Positions 38,163-47,376 of a stretch of DNA of 64,000 nucleotides are shown here, one piece after another. Location: contig WFXC01000014.1 of NCBI GenBank assembly GCA_015490805.1, positions 116,812 to 180,811 on the forward strand, read 5' to 3'. Source of the DNA: Candidatus Kapaibacterium sp. Its GTDB lineage: Bacteria; Bacteroidota; Ignavibacteria; Kapaibacteriales; WFXC01. The notes under the pieces were generated by a model. That model did no database searches and had not been told where the DNA came from. It saw nothing but the letters and a program-made list of their open reading frames with translations. The translations under genes and the position numbers were made by a program. How positions within the stretch are numbered: the stretch's first letter is position 1; the number at the start of each line of letters is the position of its first letter.

Positions 38163-39539
38163 ATGGAGTACCAAATTGAAGACATCAGCCAGACACTCAA
38201 ACAAATTACCGCTCATTTCACCGCAGAAGAACTGAAGCCGATGGAGGAAAAAATCCTGCAATCGTTGCAGCAAACCGTCAACATTCCGGGCTTCCGCAAG
38301 GGCAAAGTGCCATTAACAGTTATTCGCCGCAAATTTTCCAATCTGGTGCACAACGAACTGCTGGAAGAAGCGATAGAATCAGCGGTTCAGCAGGTTCGGA
38401 ATGATCATCCCAACTGGACATTTGTCGTTGCTACCAACATCGTGGAGCACAAGCATTTAGACAACGGAGATCTTCAGCTCATTTTCAACGTGGAAGTGAT
38501 GCCCGAAATCGAGCTGGATGATCGTTACAAAACGGCTCTCACACTCAACGAACTACCGGCAATTCAAGAAGGGGATGTTGATCAGACGATCGAAGACATT
38601 CGGCAGCACTACGGACATTTAGAAACTCAGGAAGGAGCAATCGATTCAGAATCGATTGTCACGCTGGAATTGCAGAAGCTGGATCCCAGCGGATTGCCTA
38701 TCATCGGAGAGAAGCCAGCCGAGCCTCTCCAGTTGCCAGTAGAAGCCATCTCAGACGAGAACCTGAAAAGCCAGATCGTGGGTAAAAGCAAAGGCGATGA
38801 ATTTGTGTACACTTTTACTTCTCCAGAAGGAGAATCACAGCAGTATCGCGTACGTATTACGGAGGTACAGCGCACAAAGCCAGCAGAATTAACGGAGGAG
38901 AAAATCGCTGAGATCACCGGCGGCGCTGCCCACACACCCGAAGAACTACGGGATCACATTCGGCAAGCCTTAATTACCCAGCGAGATGAACAACAGCGCA
39001 AGGTTTTCGAAGCCCAAATCCGGGAGCAACTCTTAGCACTGTATGGCGATGCTATTGAAATTCCACCGCGCCTGCTCCAGACCTGGATGAAAGCAATTGC
39101 AGATGATCAGAAAGTTGATCTGGCGCAGCTCACCCCGGAGCAACTGGCGCAATGGCAGAAGGAATTAGAGCAACAAATCAAGTGGATCTACATCCGATCT
39201 GCCCTTATCAACAAAGAAAACATCACGGTGAGCGAGGAGGACTGGAATAATCTGGTTCTTCCCATTGGCGAACAGCAGTTGGTCAAATGGACTGATCTGC
39301 CAGAAGAAATCAAGGCGCAACTGCGCCCAGAACTTAAAGACTCGATCATAGTCCGCAAACTGATGGATCGTCTCATTGAATTGGCAACCATCTCGCAGCA
39401 AGAATCTCAGGATGACCAAACGCAAGACGACCAAACGGAAACTGAACAATCGGAGCAATCTTCCGAAGAGCCTATCGCAACGGAAGAAGAACAACAAACA
39501 GCAAGTTCCACAGACACAACAGAGACACCCAATGCATAA
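38163..39539 (+). CDS. tig: Trigger factor
   Basis: 458 residues from ATG 38163 ([19 protein letters not shown]); an in-frame GTG at 38139 lies in the tRNA flank and is unlikely. A ribosome-bound folding chaperone. The ribosome-docking signature GFRKGKVP is at ~residues 47-54. The PPIase-like domain (~150-235) is short ([24 protein letters not shown]). The C-terminal chaperone arms are helical and end in a Gln/Glu/Thr-rich acidic tail. No clear Shine-Dalgarno sequence is present. The stop lies 8 nt inside clpP, giving translational coupling. It is the first gene of tig-clpP-clpX. Confidence 0.92.
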   Translation: MEYQIEDISQTLKQITAHFTAEELKPMEEKILQSLQQTVNIPGFRKGKVPLTVIRRKFSNLVHNELLEEAIESAVQQVRNDHPNWTFVVATNIVEHKHLDNGDLQLIFNVEVMPEIELDDRYKTALTLNELPAIQEGDVDQTIEDIRQHYGHLETQEGAIDSESIVTLELQKLDPSGLPIIGEKPAEPLQLPVEAISDENLKSQIVGKSKGDEFVYTFTSPEGESQQYRVRITEVQRTKPAELTEEKIAEITGGAAHTPEELRDHIRQALITQRDEQQRKVFEAQIREQLLALYGDAIEIPPRLLQTWMKAIADDQKVDLAQLTPEQLAQWQKELEQQIKWIYIRSALINKENITVSEEDWNNLVLPIGEQQLVKWTDLPEEIKAQLRPELKDSIIVRKLMDRLIELATISQQESQDDQTQDDQTETEQSEQSSEEPIATEEEQQTASSTDTTETPNA

Positions 39540-40206
39540 CCAATTGGTGCCAATTGTTATTGAGCAGACCAGTCGCGGTGAGCGATCATACGACATTTAT
39601 TCCCGTCTGCTGAAAGAGCGTATCATTTTCCTTGGTGCGCCCATTGATGATCACGTTGCCAGCTTGATCGTTGCGCAATTGCTGTTCTTAGAGAGTGAAG
39701 ATCCGGAAAAGGACATTTACCTGTACATCAACTCTCCCGGCGGGAGTGTCAGTGCTGGTTTAGCCATTTACGACACGATGCAATACATCCGCCCCGATGT
39801 TGCTACCATCTGCGTGGGAATGGCCGCCTCGATGGCACAGGTGCTGCTCTGTGCTGGTGCGAAAGGAAAGCGGTATGCACTGCCTCACTCCCGCATTATG
39901 ATGCACCAGCCTATTGGCGGAACGCAGGGAGCAGCGGCGGATATTGAAATTTACACCCGTGAGATGCTCCGCATTCGCGAAGAATTATTCCGAATTATCA
40001 GTCTGCACACCGGTCAGCCGCTGGAAAAAATCCGGAAAGATGCTGACCGCGACAAATATATGTCCGCCCAGGAAGCGCTGGAGTACGGCATTATCGACAA
40101 AATCCTGGAAAGTCGGAAGCAAATACGGGCTGAAGTCGAGCCGGATACTTCAGAAGCCGGGTCAACAGCCGATGATGGGGAAGAACAAACATCGGGTGAG
40201 AAGTAA
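39532..40206 (+). CDS. clpP: ATP-dependent Clp protease proteolytic subunit
   Basis: 224 residues from ATG 39532 ([27 protein letters not shown]); an open frame reaching 39376 is the shadow of tig. Catalytic triad Ser100 (GMAASMAQ), His125 (MMHQP) and Asp174 (RDKY), with the spacing of E. coli ClpP. It forms the tetradecameric peptidase chamber fed by ClpX. The C-terminal ~25 residues ([19 protein letters not shown]) are acidic and longer than in most ClpPs. It overlaps tig by 8 bp and ends 2 bp before clpX. Confidence 0.96.
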   Translation: MHNQLVPIVIEQTSRGERSYDIYSRLLKERIIFLGAPIDDHVASLIVAQLLFLESEDPEKDIYLYINSPGGSVSAGLAIYDTMQYIRPDVATICVGMAASMAQVLLCAGAKGKRYALPHSRIMMHQPIGGTQGAAADIEIYTREMLRIREELFRIISLHTGQPLEKIRKDADRDKYMSAQEALEYGIIDKILESRKQIRAEVEPDTSEAGSTADDGEEQTSGEK

Positions 40207-40208
40207 CG

Positions 40209-41498
40209 ATGCCGACGCGATCGTCATCGGATCAGACGGACATTCGGTGCTCTTTCTGCGGTCGATCTGCTGCAGAAGTGGGGAATCTTATTGCGGGTCC
40301 GGGCGTGTACATTTGCGACCTCTGCATCGAAAAGTCGAACGAGATTCTCCAGTCCCATCGACTGGTCCAACATCAGGAATTCGTTCAGAATATCCAGTTG
40401 CCGAAACCGGCAGAAATCAAGGCTATTCTGGACGAATATGTCGTGGGGCAGGAAGAAGCCAAAGTCGTGCTGTCCGTGGCAGTATATAACCACTACAAAC
40501 GGATCCAGGCACAGGACTTAGCCGGGGATTTAGCAGACGTCGAAATCGAAAAGAGCAACGTTCTACTGATCGGTCCGACGGGCACCGGCAAGACCCTGCT
40601 GGCGCAAACCTTAGCGAAGATTCTTCAGGTGCCTTTTGCCATTGCTGATGCTACTACTCTCACCGAAGCTGGATATGTTGGTGATGATGTTGAAACGATC
40701 ATTGCCCGTCTGCTCCAGAGTGCTGACTATGATGTAGCCCGGGCAGAGCGGGGAATCATCTATATCGATGAGATCGACAAAATCGCACGGAAAAGTGATT
40801 CCCCCAGTATTACCCGCGACGTCTCCGGCGAAGGAGTGCAGCAAGCCCTGCTCAAACTTCTTGAAGGTACGATTGCCGGCGTCCCACCGCAGGGTGGACG
40901 GAAACATCCAGAGCAACCGCTCATTTACGTCAATACCCGTAACATCCTGTTTATCTGTGGCGGTGCTTTTGAAGGTCTGGAAACGATCGTTGCGCAGCGC
41001 TTGCAGGCAGGGAGCATTGGTTTTATGGCGGAACCGCATCGCCGAATTGAAGAAAAGTACACCCTGTTGCATCAGGTAGAGCCGGAAGATCTGCTACATT
41101 ACGGTTTCATTCCGGAATTTGTGGGGCGTATCCCCGTTGTTGTCGCGCTCCATCCGCTGGACACCGACGCAATGGTACGCATTCTGACCGAACCGAAAAA
41201 TGCTCTGGTGAAGCAATACAAAAAACTCTTCCTAATGGAAGGGGTAGAGCTGGAATTCGAAGAAGCAGCACTGTATGCCATTGTTGAAAAAGCGCAGCAG
41301 AAGAAAACTGGAGCACGGGCGCTGCGCAGCGTGATGGAAGAAATTATGATTCCGCTGATGTATCGCATACCGGAAATGGAAGGACTGCAACGCTGCGTTA
41401 TTACCGAAAATGTGATTCGAGAGCAAGCTGATCCGGTCTTTATTTTTCGACAGGATTCCGAACGCCCGCGTAAAATGGCACACGCCCAGCGGGCGTAA
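40209..41498 (+). CDS. clpX: Clp protease ATPase subunit
   Basis: 429 residues, the usual length. N-terminal zinc-binding domain C14/C17/C36/C39. AAA+ core: Walker [16 protein letters not shown] (~residues 119-133), Walker [13 protein letters not shown], pore loop GYVGDDVE, and the ClpP-binding loop and arginine finger region ([16 protein letters not shown]). The C-terminal domain includes [16 protein letters not shown]. The enzyme unfolds tagged proteins and passes them to ClpP. The 5' end is 2 bp after clpP. No terminator is visible before the riboswitch at 41509, so some read-through into the receptor gene is possible. Confidence 0.96.
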   Translation: MPTRSSSDQTDIRCSFCGRSAAEVGNLIAGPGVYICDLCIEKSNEILQSHRLVQHQEFVQNIQLPKPAEIKAILDEYVVGQEEAKVVLSVAVYNHYKRIQAQDLAGDLADVEIEKSNVLLIGPTGTGKTLLAQTLAKILQVPFAIADATTLTEAGYVGDDVETIIARLLQSADYDVARAERGIIYIDEIDKIARKSDSPSITRDVSGEGVQQALLKLLEGTIAGVPPQGGRKHPEQPLIYVNTRNILFICGGAFEGLETIVAQRLQAGSIGFMAEPHRRIEEKYTLLHQVEPEDLLHYGFIPEFVGRIPVVVALHPLDTDAMVRILTEPKNALVKQYKKLFLMEGVELEFEEAALYAIVEKAQQKKTGARALRSVMEEIMIPLMYRIPEMEGLQRCVITENVIREQADPVFIFRQDSERPRKMAHAQRA

Positions 41499-41508
41499 AG
41501 AGAAAGAA

Positions 41509-41599
41509 CTTCCGTTTGGGGGTGCTCAACGGATCCGTTGGGCTGAGAATAGACCCCTTGAACCTGATCCGGGTAATGCCGGCGCAGGGAAAACGGAAG
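41509..41599 (+). ncRNA. TPP riboswitch (THI element)
   Basis: A complete TPP aptamer: P1 CTTCCGTT (41509-41516) pairs perfectly with AACGGAAG (41592-41599). The GGGGTGCT box, CTGAGA (41543-41548), GAACCTGAT (41560-41568) and GGGTAATGCC-GGCGCAGGGA (41571-41590) are all present and in order. It ends 90 nt before the receptor start codon. The family is known to bind thiamine pyrophosphate and to lower expression of thiamine synthesis or uptake genes. Confidence 0.95.
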
Positions 41600-41644
41600 A
41601 AGTTGTCCCAACCTCTTCCTTTTCAACGGGTATCCCCAAACGGA
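41511..41644 (+). promoter_or_regulatory. Riboswitch expression platform, alternative pairing
   Basis: TCCGTTTGGGG (41511-41521, inside aptamer P1/P2) is exactly complementary to CCCCAAACGGA (41634-41644) downstream. In addition, the 3' strand of P1 (AAAACGGAAG, 41590-41599) can pair with CTTCCTTTT (41615-41623) with one bulge. These would compete with the TPP-bound fold. No U-run follows, so translational control at AAAGG-N6-ATG (41689) is the more likely mode. Confidence 0.55.
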
Positions 41645-41688
41645 CCTCAAGCAAACACGGTATGTTCAACCAAAACAAAGGTGCACAA

Positions 41689-44031
41689 ATGGCGAGGTCC
41701 GTTCAAAAGCAACTTGTGATCTTTCTCCTGACGCTCTGCTTTGCGTCGCCTTCTCTTGCACAGCAACAACAGCAGCAGAAAGCCGACACGGTCAGAAAAG
41801 TGTACCGAATGCCCAGCATCACGGTCACAACATTGCGGGCGGAAAAGCGACGCGACCCGGTGCCAATCGAGACGATCCGTCGCGTCGAGCTCCAGCAGCG
41901 ATACACAGTCCAGGATTTCCCCCTGTTGCTAAGCGAAGCTCCGTCCATCTTAGCGTATTCGCAGAACGGTAACGGCATTGGCTATTCTTTCTTCTCGCTT
42001 CGGGGTTTCGACCAGCGGCGCGTTGCGGTCTTCATCAACGGCGTGCCGCAGAACGATCCTGAGGATCACAATGTTTACTGGATCGATCTCCCCGATCTGG
42101 CTGCCAGCACTTCCGAAGTGCAGATCCAGCGCGGCGCTGGACTGGTAGACTACGGCGCCGCTGCTATTGGAGGAAGCATCCACATCAGCACCCTGGATAT
42201 CAGTCAGATCCGGGGCGTTCATCTGAAGTATGGTCTCGGTTTGCAGCAATACTTTTCTCCCTTTGCTCAGAAAGATGTCCTTGCACAAAACGTGCAAAAA
42301 TATTCCATTGAAGTCGGCTCTGGATTGGTCGGCAATTTCGCTGTGTACGCCCGACTCTCCCAGATTCTTTCTAAAGGATACCGGCGCCACTCGTGGGCTA
42401 ATCTCAAAAGTTATTTTCTCAGTGCTGCTCACTTCAGTGAGCGATTTTCGACGCAAATCAACATCTTCGGCGGTCCCTTAGAAGATGGACTGGCATACAC
42501 CGGTATTCCAAAATATTTCCTGAAAGATCGCATCAAGCGGCGCGAAAATTATTCCTACTGGGAAGGCGATTCTCCCGAAACCTTCTTCGGCATCTTGCGT
42601 CGACCGCAGGAAATCGAAAACTTTTCACAACCTCACTACGAAATTCTCAATGACTGGCAAATAACCGACAATCTATCGCTCAAATCGATCCTGTTCTACT
42701 ACACAGGCGAGGGATTCTTTGACTTCGATGGTTCGTGGGCAGATGCTCAAACGCTGCGCATCACTCCCGAAAATGGATTCCCGCCCAACGTTACCATTTC
42801 CAACGCAATTATCCGTGCCTTTGTTGGAAACAAGCACGGCGGCTGGATTCCCCGACTCCAGTGGCGCCACCAGAACGGGCAACTCACAGCCGGCGCCGAA
42901 ATTCGCATTCATCGATCAGAACACTGGGGCAAAGTGCGATATGCTGACGGGTTGCCGAAAGGGTACGATCCCGATTACAAATTCTACAGCTACAATGCGG
43001 GAAAGGATGTTTTCTCGATCTTTGCCCGTGAACAGTATCAGCTTACTGCCTCCACGCTCCTATCTGGCGATATCCAGTTTGCTTACAAAGCCTACCGATT
43101 ATTCAACGAGAAAGCGGGCAAACAGTACACCCGATACTTGACAGTTGATGGTGACACCATATCCGGTGCCGGCACTATCTTTTTCATCCCCTATTTCTTT
43201 GTCAACGGTCGGCTGGGCGTTCGGCATCAGATCAATCCCTCGCTGGATCTGTTTGCCAGCATTGCCATCACCCAACGGGAGCCGCAGCGACAGTCCCTCT
43301 ACAATGCAGCCGGATCGTATTACGGCGAACGCCCGTTGTTCCAGAGCGACACCAGTGGTGGGCTCACACGATATGATTTTTCAAAGCCGCTGGTCAAGCC
43401 GGAGAAATTACTGGATATAGAACTGGGGGCATACTACCAGGGCACCAGATTGCAACTGGAAGCCACTGCGTACTGGATGGAATTCTTCGACGAATTAGTG
43501 AAGCAGGGACAGTTGGATATTTTTGGTCGCCCCGTCTATGGCAATGCGCCGCGCACCCGCCACATCGGCATAGAGCTGCACGGTGGCTGGACTATTCCGC
43601 TGTCGGCTGGACAATCGCTCCAGCTCAAGGGGAATCTTTCCCTCAGCCGGAATCGGCTTGTTGACTACACGCATTACGAAAAGGACACAGCTATGGTGCT
43701 GGACGGTAATCCCATTGCTGGCTTTCCGGACCTGCTGGGTAACCTCCGCCTTACTTATCGAGCCGTCCAGTGGTGGATCAGTGCCCGCATCCAGTATGTC
43801 GGCGCGTTCTACACCGATAACTTCAAGCGGGAAGATCGGAAAAACGATCCTTACACGCTGGTGCACCTAGAGGGGAGCTACCAATTCGATCTTGCCCCTT
43901 TGCAATACCTTCGGCTCCGTCTGGCGATCAACAATCTTCTGAACACCCTCTACTCCAGCTTCGGCGAAGGAGCTGAATTCTTTCCCGGTGCCGAACGCAA
44001 CTTGTACTTCGGCATCGAGATTGGGTGGTAG
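41689..44031 (+). CDS. TonB-dependent receptor, probable thiamine uptake (omr1-like)
   Basis: About 780 residues from ATG 41689 (AAAGG 6 nt upstream; an in-frame ATG at 41662 is less well placed). Signal peptide ending FASPSLAQ. A plug domain (~35-165) includes SITVTTLRAEKRRDPVPIET, LSEAPSILAYSQNGNG, SLRGFDQRRVAVFINGVPQND, VQIQRGAGLVDYGAAAIGGS (blocks), followed by a 22-stranded beta-barrel with the C-terminal GAERNLYFGIEIGW ending in an aromatic residue. It has no carboxypeptidase-like N-terminal extension. The TPP riboswitch directly upstream indicates regulation by thiamine, as known for omr1 receptors of Bacteroidota, so thiamine or a precursor is the inferred cargo. Partner inner-membrane transporters are not in the window. 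Confidence 0.85.
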   Translation: MARSVQKQLVIFLLTLCFASPSLAQQQQQQKADTVRKVYRMPSITVTTLRAEKRRDPVPIETIRRVELQQRYTVQDFPLLLSEAPSILAYSQNGNGIGYSFFSLRGFDQRRVAVFINGVPQNDPEDHNVYWIDLPDLAASTSEVQIQRGAGLVDYGAAAIGGSIHISTLDISQIRGVHLKYGLGLQQYFSPFAQKDVLAQNVQKYSIEVGSGLVGNFAVYARLSQILSKGYRRHSWANLKSYFLSAAHFSERFSTQINIFGGPLEDGLAYTGIPKYFLKDRIKRRENYSYWEGDSPETFFGILRRPQEIENFSQPHYEILNDWQITDNLSLKSILFYYTGEGFFDFDGSWADAQTLRITPENGFPPNVTISNAIIRAFVGNKHGGWIPRLQWRHQNGQLTAGAEIRIHRSEHWGKVRYADGLPKGYDPDYKFYSYNAGKDVFSIFAREQYQLTASTLLSGDIQFAYKAYRLFNEKAGKQYTRYLTVDGDTISGAGTIFFIPYFFVNGRLGVRHQINPSLDLFASIAITQREPQRQSLYNAAGSYYGERPLFQSDTSGGLTRYDFSKPLVKPEKLLDIELGAYYQGTRLQLEATAYWMEFFDELVKQGQLDIFGRPVYGNAPRTRHIGIELHGGWTIPLSAGQSLQLKGNLSLSRNRLVDYTHYEKDTAMVLDGNPIAGFPDLLGNLRLTYRAVQWWISARIQYVGAFYTDNFKREDRKNDPYTLVHLEGSYQFDLAPLQYLRLRLAINNLLNTLYSSFGEGAEFFPGAERNLYFGIEIGW

Positions 44032-44241
44032 CACACACAGGGGAAGATGTTCATTCTCAACGCCCCTTGCTGTATGCCCTGTGTCGCTGTCCATCCACAG
44101 AAGTTTGCAGGGTACATCCCTGCTGTGCACGATAACCTCGACTCCTTCGTTTATCCGCCCGTGAAGGTTGATCCTCCTGCCTCTGGCACTGTGATCACCC
44201 TTCCGCGTACAGAGTTTCAGTTTCACAGAAGGATTCTTTCC

Positions 44242-44511
44242 ATGAACGCAACGGTTTACGTCGGCAACCTGCCGTATCGCCTTCAGGAAGAGCAGTTAGC
44301 CGAAGCATTTCGCCCCTACGGAGAAGTGATCTCCGTCAAGATCATTACGGATCGATTCAGTGGTCGCTCTCGCGGCTTCGGTTTCGTCGAAATGAGCACG
44401 CCTGAAGAGGCACAGAACGCTATCGACAATTTGAACGGAACAGAACTGGGAGGCAGGACCTTAGTCGTTGCTCCCGCCAATCCGCCGAAACACAGCGATC
44501 AATCAGCATAA
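44242..44511 (+). CDS. RRM-domain RNA-binding protein
   Basis: 89 residues from ATG 44242 (AAGGA 7-8 nt upstream; the frame is open to 44047 but the extension is not RRM-like). A single RNA-recognition motif: RNP2 VYVGNLPY (residues ~4-11) and RNP1 RGFGFVEM (~42-49) with the aromatic residues needed for RNA stacking. It has a short Pro/Asn tail (APANPPKHSDQSA) instead of the Gly-rich tail of cyanobacterial cold-induced Rbp proteins. Such single-RRM proteins are typical of Bacteroidota/Chlorobi and cyanobacteria. Cytoplasmic, role not established. A strong terminator follows 20 bp after the stop. Confidence 0.92.
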   Translation: MNATVYVGNLPYRLQEEQLAEAFRPYGEVISVKIITDRFSGRSRGFGFVEMSTPEEAQNAIDNLNGTELGGRTLVVAPANPPKHSDQSA

Positions 44512-44530
44512 GCACAGCATTCACTGTCTG

Positions 44531-44570
44531 CTGCCCGGTGCATCCCTGGTGATACACCGGGCAGTATTTT
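44531..44570 (+). terminator. Intrinsic terminator of the RRM gene
   Basis: CTGCCCGGTG (44531-44540) pairs perfectly with CACCGGGCAG (44555-44564), followed by TATTTT. A 10-bp GC-rich stem with U-tract; strong. Confidence 0.92.
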
Positions 44571-44666
44571 ATCATCCCTCCCCGAACCCTGATTCCCGAT
44601 ACTCCAGCGAAATTTCTCTGTTTTCTGCACCTCCTCCTTAAAGCGGTTTCATCCATGCGCTCTACT

Positions 44667-44716
44667 GAGAGTGCACTCTTTAGGATGCATTCTTTGCCGA
44701 CTCAAGTCGGCACTCC
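44667..44716 (+). repeat. Structured repeat A1 (degenerate)
   Basis: Left hairpin GCACTCTTTAGGATGC is imperfect; right hairpin GCCGACTCAAGTCGGC is perfect. The outer ends are GAGAGTGC and GGCACTCC, with a matching change of C to T and G to A in both arms of the outer stem (GTGC / GCAC). Confidence 0.8.
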
Positions 44717-44725
44717 TTCAGCGCT

Positions 44726-44774
44726 GAGAGCGCACACTTCATGTGCATCCTCTGCCGGCTAAAGTCGGCGCTCC
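44726..44774 (+). repeat. Structured repeat A2
   Basis: GAGAGCGC, left hairpin CACA-CTTCA-TGTG (one base shorter than in other copies), spacer CATCCTCT, right hairpin GCCGGCTAAAGTCGGC, then GCTCC. The order left hairpin, right hairpin on + is the same in all copies. Confidence 0.85.
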
Positions 44775-44783
44775 TTCGCTACT

Positions 44784-44834
44784 GGGAGCGCACACTTCAG
44801 TGTGCATCCTCTGCCGATAAAAGTCGACGCTCCC
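44784..44834 (+). repeat. Structured repeat A3
   Basis: GGGAGCG and CGCTCCC close the unit. The left hairpin GCACACTTCAGTGTGC is perfect, and the right hairpin (GCCGATAAAAGTCGAC) is slightly decayed. It abuts the 3' end of the propeller gene: 20 bp separate them. Confidence 0.85.
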
Positions 44835-44854
44835 GGTCACACCTCCGCCTTCCG

Positions 44855-46735
44855 CTACCGCATCACTACCACTGGCACCGTCACCTTCCACCACCGATGT
44901 TGCAGCCGCACATAGTACGTCCCATTGCTCACCCCTCGCAGGTCTACTTCTTCCCGCTCCCCGCGCTCTTTCCACTCCGCCGGACGCTGCCATACCACCT
45001 GCCCCATTACCGTTCGCACCTCCACCGACCACCTGCCTTCCTTCGGGTACACGATCCAGAACCTCCCCCGCGTCGGATTCGGATACACCATCCTGCCGTG
45101 CGTCTGCAACTCCGCTTCCTGCACCCCCACCACTGATGCCCAGCTCTTCCACAGCAACTGCCACCAGTTGCTCACTTTCCCATCTGCTCCTTCCGCTCGC
45201 AGGTACACCACGACCTGATCCTTATTTGGCCGCACCCACAACCCGATCGCTGTATCGCTGACCACCGTGTCCAGCACCCGCTCCGGCGGCTTTTTGGCAA
45301 GATCCGACTCGGAACTATCATCGTACATCACCACTCGATACCGGATCGCTCCCTCCACCGGCGACCACCGCAACCAGTACGGCACTTCCTTGACCGTCTT
45401 CGTCCGAATCTCCCACCGCCACATCGGACCGTAATTTTCAACCGTATCGTACACCACCCGATGCTGTCCCCATACCCACGGTCGCCGCAACAGTTGTCCC
45501 GGACGGTAGATCACTGCGTATTCGATCCCTCCGACAATGATCCGGTCGGTATCTCCATACTGACAGCTTCGGAACGCACTGCCAAAAAACAAATCCACTT
45601 GCGCCTCAGCGCCGGGAATCAAATCCACTGCCTGTTGCTCCCAGTGTTTTCCCCCATCAGTGGTCATCCAGATCTTGTTGCTCGATCCCACCGCAATCCC
45701 TCGCAACGTGTCCAGAAAGTCGATCTGATAAAACGCTCCAGTAAAAGCAACATCCCGTATTCTGCCCCACGGCACTACCAGCGGCAGCGTATCCAGTAAC
45801 CTCCGCACTGCTTTCCCTCGATCCCGGATTTCAATAATCACATCCTTTGCCACGACATCTCCCCCGGTCGGATAGTAATTGGCACACACATACCACCGGT
45901 CCAGACTCACTGCGTCCATATCCATAACGTTCAACCAGGTAGGCGACCACCCCCACTGCTGCTTCGCAATCGTGTCAATGTTCATTACCGACCAGTGCGC
46001 TCCATAGTCCGTCGTCCATCCGATATTTGCATAGTTTTGCACAACCCATATCCCTTTGCCCAGTATCTTTATCTTGCTCACGCCCCATCCTATGCCCGGC
46101 GCTGTGTCAACGCGTCTCCAGCGGTCCTCCGTATACAGGATCACGGGGCTGTATACCCGTTCTCCCTGCGCACTATCGTACCGGGAAATCACCGCTGTTA
46201 ATGCTCCTGTGGCGGAATCCAGCATCTCCAGATCAAACCCGTGCACTTCCCATCCTCCTCCGACGGCGCTATTCAGATCCAGGGTGTCCCACTGCTGTCC
46301 CAGATCATCACTCCACCAGAGGATCGTTTGGCTCGAATACGCTGTCGGTTCCCGATCCTCCTGATACAACCGTCGGAACACTCCATAGATTCTCCCGCTC
46401 CCATCCCATTCCAGGTCGATGAACCGCGCTTCTTCTCCCCGCCGATCGACCAGCAGCACCGAATCCCAGTGCCGACCATAATCGGTGCTCCGCAAGATGC
46501 CACCAAGGCGATCGGGAAAAAATGCCGTTGCCAGAAAACAGGTGTCGCGCCCTGCAAAAGCCACAGCAGAAACATATTTACCCGGCGCATACGACCGATA
46601 GAGGGAATCGACAAAAAATCGCGTCGCTTTTTTGTATGCTGGCACCACATCCGGCACGTACTGCGTTTCCCAATCCGTTGTCCACTGTCCCAGAGCAATC
46701 GCTGCTGCAATGATCCAGAGTATCAGTGTCCGCAT
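44855..46735 (-). CDS. T9SS-sorted beta-propeller protein (BNR/YCF48-like)
   Basis: 626 residues. Signal peptide MRTLILWIIAAAIALGQ. Residues ~40-420 contain BNR-type propeller repeats: LRSTDYGRHWDS, LWWSDDLGQQWDTL, GWTTDYGAHWSV, MTTDGGKHWEQQ, the S/TxDxGxxW boxes of sialidase and YCF48-like proteins. A fibronectin-like segment follows (~430-530; PYWLRWSPVEGAIRYRVVMY). The C-terminus is a T9SS type A sorting domain (VYPNPTRGRFWIVYP, VMGQVVWQRPAEW, GTYYVRLQHR). Its codons are richer in G and A on the coding strand than those of the 1-15 kb cargo genes. Function is unknown; such proteins are surface or secreted. Flanked by repeat blocks A and B. Confidence 0.82.
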   Translation of the reverse strand: MRTLILWIIAAAIALGQWTTDWETQYVPDVVPAYKKATRFFVDSLYRSYAPGKYVSAVAFAGRDTCFLATAFFPDRLGGILRSTDYGRHWDSVLLVDRRGEEARFIDLEWDGSGRIYGVFRRLYQEDREPTAYSSQTILWWSDDLGQQWDTLDLNSAVGGGWEVHGFDLEMLDSATGALTAVISRYDSAQGERVYSPVILYTEDRWRRVDTAPGIGWGVSKIKILGKGIWVVQNYANIGWTTDYGAHWSVMNIDTIAKQQWGWSPTWLNVMDMDAVSLDRWYVCANYYPTGGDVVAKDVIIEIRDRGKAVRRLLDTLPLVVPWGRIRDVAFTGAFYQIDFLDTLRGIAVGSSNKIWMTTDGGKHWEQQAVDLIPGAEAQVDLFFGSAFRSCQYGDTDRIIVGGIEYAVIYRPGQLLRRPWVWGQHRVVYDTVENYGPMWRWEIRTKTVKEVPYWLRWSPVEGAIRYRVVMYDDSSESDLAKKPPERVLDTVVSDTAIGLWVRPNKDQVVVYLRAEGADGKVSNWWQLLWKSWASVVGVQEAELQTHGRMVYPNPTRGRFWIVYPKEGRWSVEVRTVMGQVVWQRPAEWKERGEREEVDLRGVSNGTYYVRLQHRWWKVTVPVVVMR

Positions 46736-47068
46736 CGCTCTGCTCCTTTTTTGTTTCTTTGCTGCGTCTATCCTGTTCCACTGACGTTGATTGTTGCGCC
46801 ACCCTCACGCTCAAAAAGAAAAACGATCGGGAAACTCAGCGAAAAAATCGACAACAACAGTTGGAAAGCAAAGTACAAGTAGGATCTGCCCCAAATGCAG
46901 CATGCCCCGTTCCGGCACGTCCGTGTTGCGTATCCTCGCATCATCAGCGCTCCGGTTTCAGCACGCACCGAATGTACAAATTCCTCTGGAAACAACCAAA
47001 CAATGAGCAGAGGTGAGAAGGAACTTTCAGATGGTGTGGCGGGGTACAGGTTGCAGTGGATATCCACC

Positions 47069-47126
47069 GGGAGCGCACGCTTCTGTGTGCATCCTTCACC
47101 CTTTGCCGACTGAAGTCGGCGCTCCC
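47069..47126 (+). repeat. Structured repeat B1
   Basis: GGGAGCGC / GCGCTCCC outer stem. Left hairpin GCACGCTTCTGTGTGC has one G-T pair and a changed loop; right hairpin GCCGACTGAAGTCGGC is perfect. The spacer is longer (CATCCTTCACCCTTT), as also in B3. Confidence 0.85.
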
Positions 47127-47134
47127 AGTCCGTT

Positions 47135-47160
47135 GGGAGCGCACCCTTTAGGGTGCATTC
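47135..47160 (+). repeat. Half repeat B2 (left arm only)
   Basis: GGGAGC, left hairpin GCACCCTTTAGGGTGC (perfect), ATTC. The right hairpin and closing arm are missing; B3 follows at once. Confidence 0.8.
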
Positions 47161-47163
47161 ACC

Positions 47164-47221
47164 GGGAGCGCACGCTTCAGCGTGCATCCTTCACCCTTTG
47201 CCGGCTAAAGTCGGCGCTCTC
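47164..47221 (+). repeat. Structured repeat B3
   Basis: Left hairpin GCACGCTTCAGCGTGC is perfect; long spacer as in B1; right hairpin GCCGGCTAAAGTCGGC. The closing arm is GCGCTCTC (one change). Confidence 0.85.
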
Positions 47222-47260
47222 AGTTCGGCGCAATCCTGCTGGTTGCCATCACCTGCACCC

Positions 47261-47288
47261 GTAGGGGCGACCGGCCGGTCGCCCCTAC
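47261..47288. repeat. Perfect 28-bp palindrome, GTAGGGGC type
   Basis: GTAGGGGCGACCGG followed by its exact reverse complement. Related, broken copies lie at 52666-52698 and 59726-59749. It is a different family from the two-hairpin repeats but shares the same blocks. Confidence 0.85.
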
Positions 47289-47318
47289 ACATTTACGCCA
47301 GTGCCTCCTTTATCATTT

Positions 47319-47340
47319 GCCGGCTGAAGCCGGCGCTCCC
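47319..47340 (+). repeat. Half repeat B5 (right arm only)
   Basis: Right hairpin GCCGGCTGAAGCCGGC (perfect, G-C at the variable pair) plus GCTCCC. The left part of the unit is absent, so B2 and B5 are complementary halves around the palindrome. Confidence 0.8.
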
Positions 47341-47376
47341 GGTTCACCGGGAACATTTCTTTTGTTACGGCGTATC

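Larger units (their letters stand above)
44571..44854. other. Non-coding stretch with repeat block A
   Basis: No gene is credible between the RRM terminator and the T9SS propeller gene. From 44667 it holds three tandem copies of the structured repeat (listed separately). The part before that shows nothing recognisable. Confidence 0.7.
46736..47376. other. Non-coding stretch with repeat block B
   Basis: 641 bp without a credible gene. Apparent frames here are produced by the repeats. The first ~330 bp hold nothing I recognise apart from room for the promoter of the propeller gene. From 47069 to 47340 there are two full structured repeats, two half copies and a perfect palindrome. Confidence 0.7.

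Noticed and set aside
37944..38273. N-terminal extension of the hpnE frame by 110 codons
   Set aside because: It runs antisense through the intact tRNA-Leu and has no FAD-protein similarity; the GTG at 37943 with a good ribosome site gives a standard HpnE N-terminus.
39376..39531. 52-codon extension before ClpP
   Set aside because: Lies wholly inside tig in another frame and reads as basic, low-complexity sequence; ATG 39532 gives a normal ClpP start.
46768..47187. Open frames on both strands across repeat block B
   Set aside because: Their sequence comes from the palindromic repeats and would be shared between unrelated frames; no ribosome site or conserved domain.
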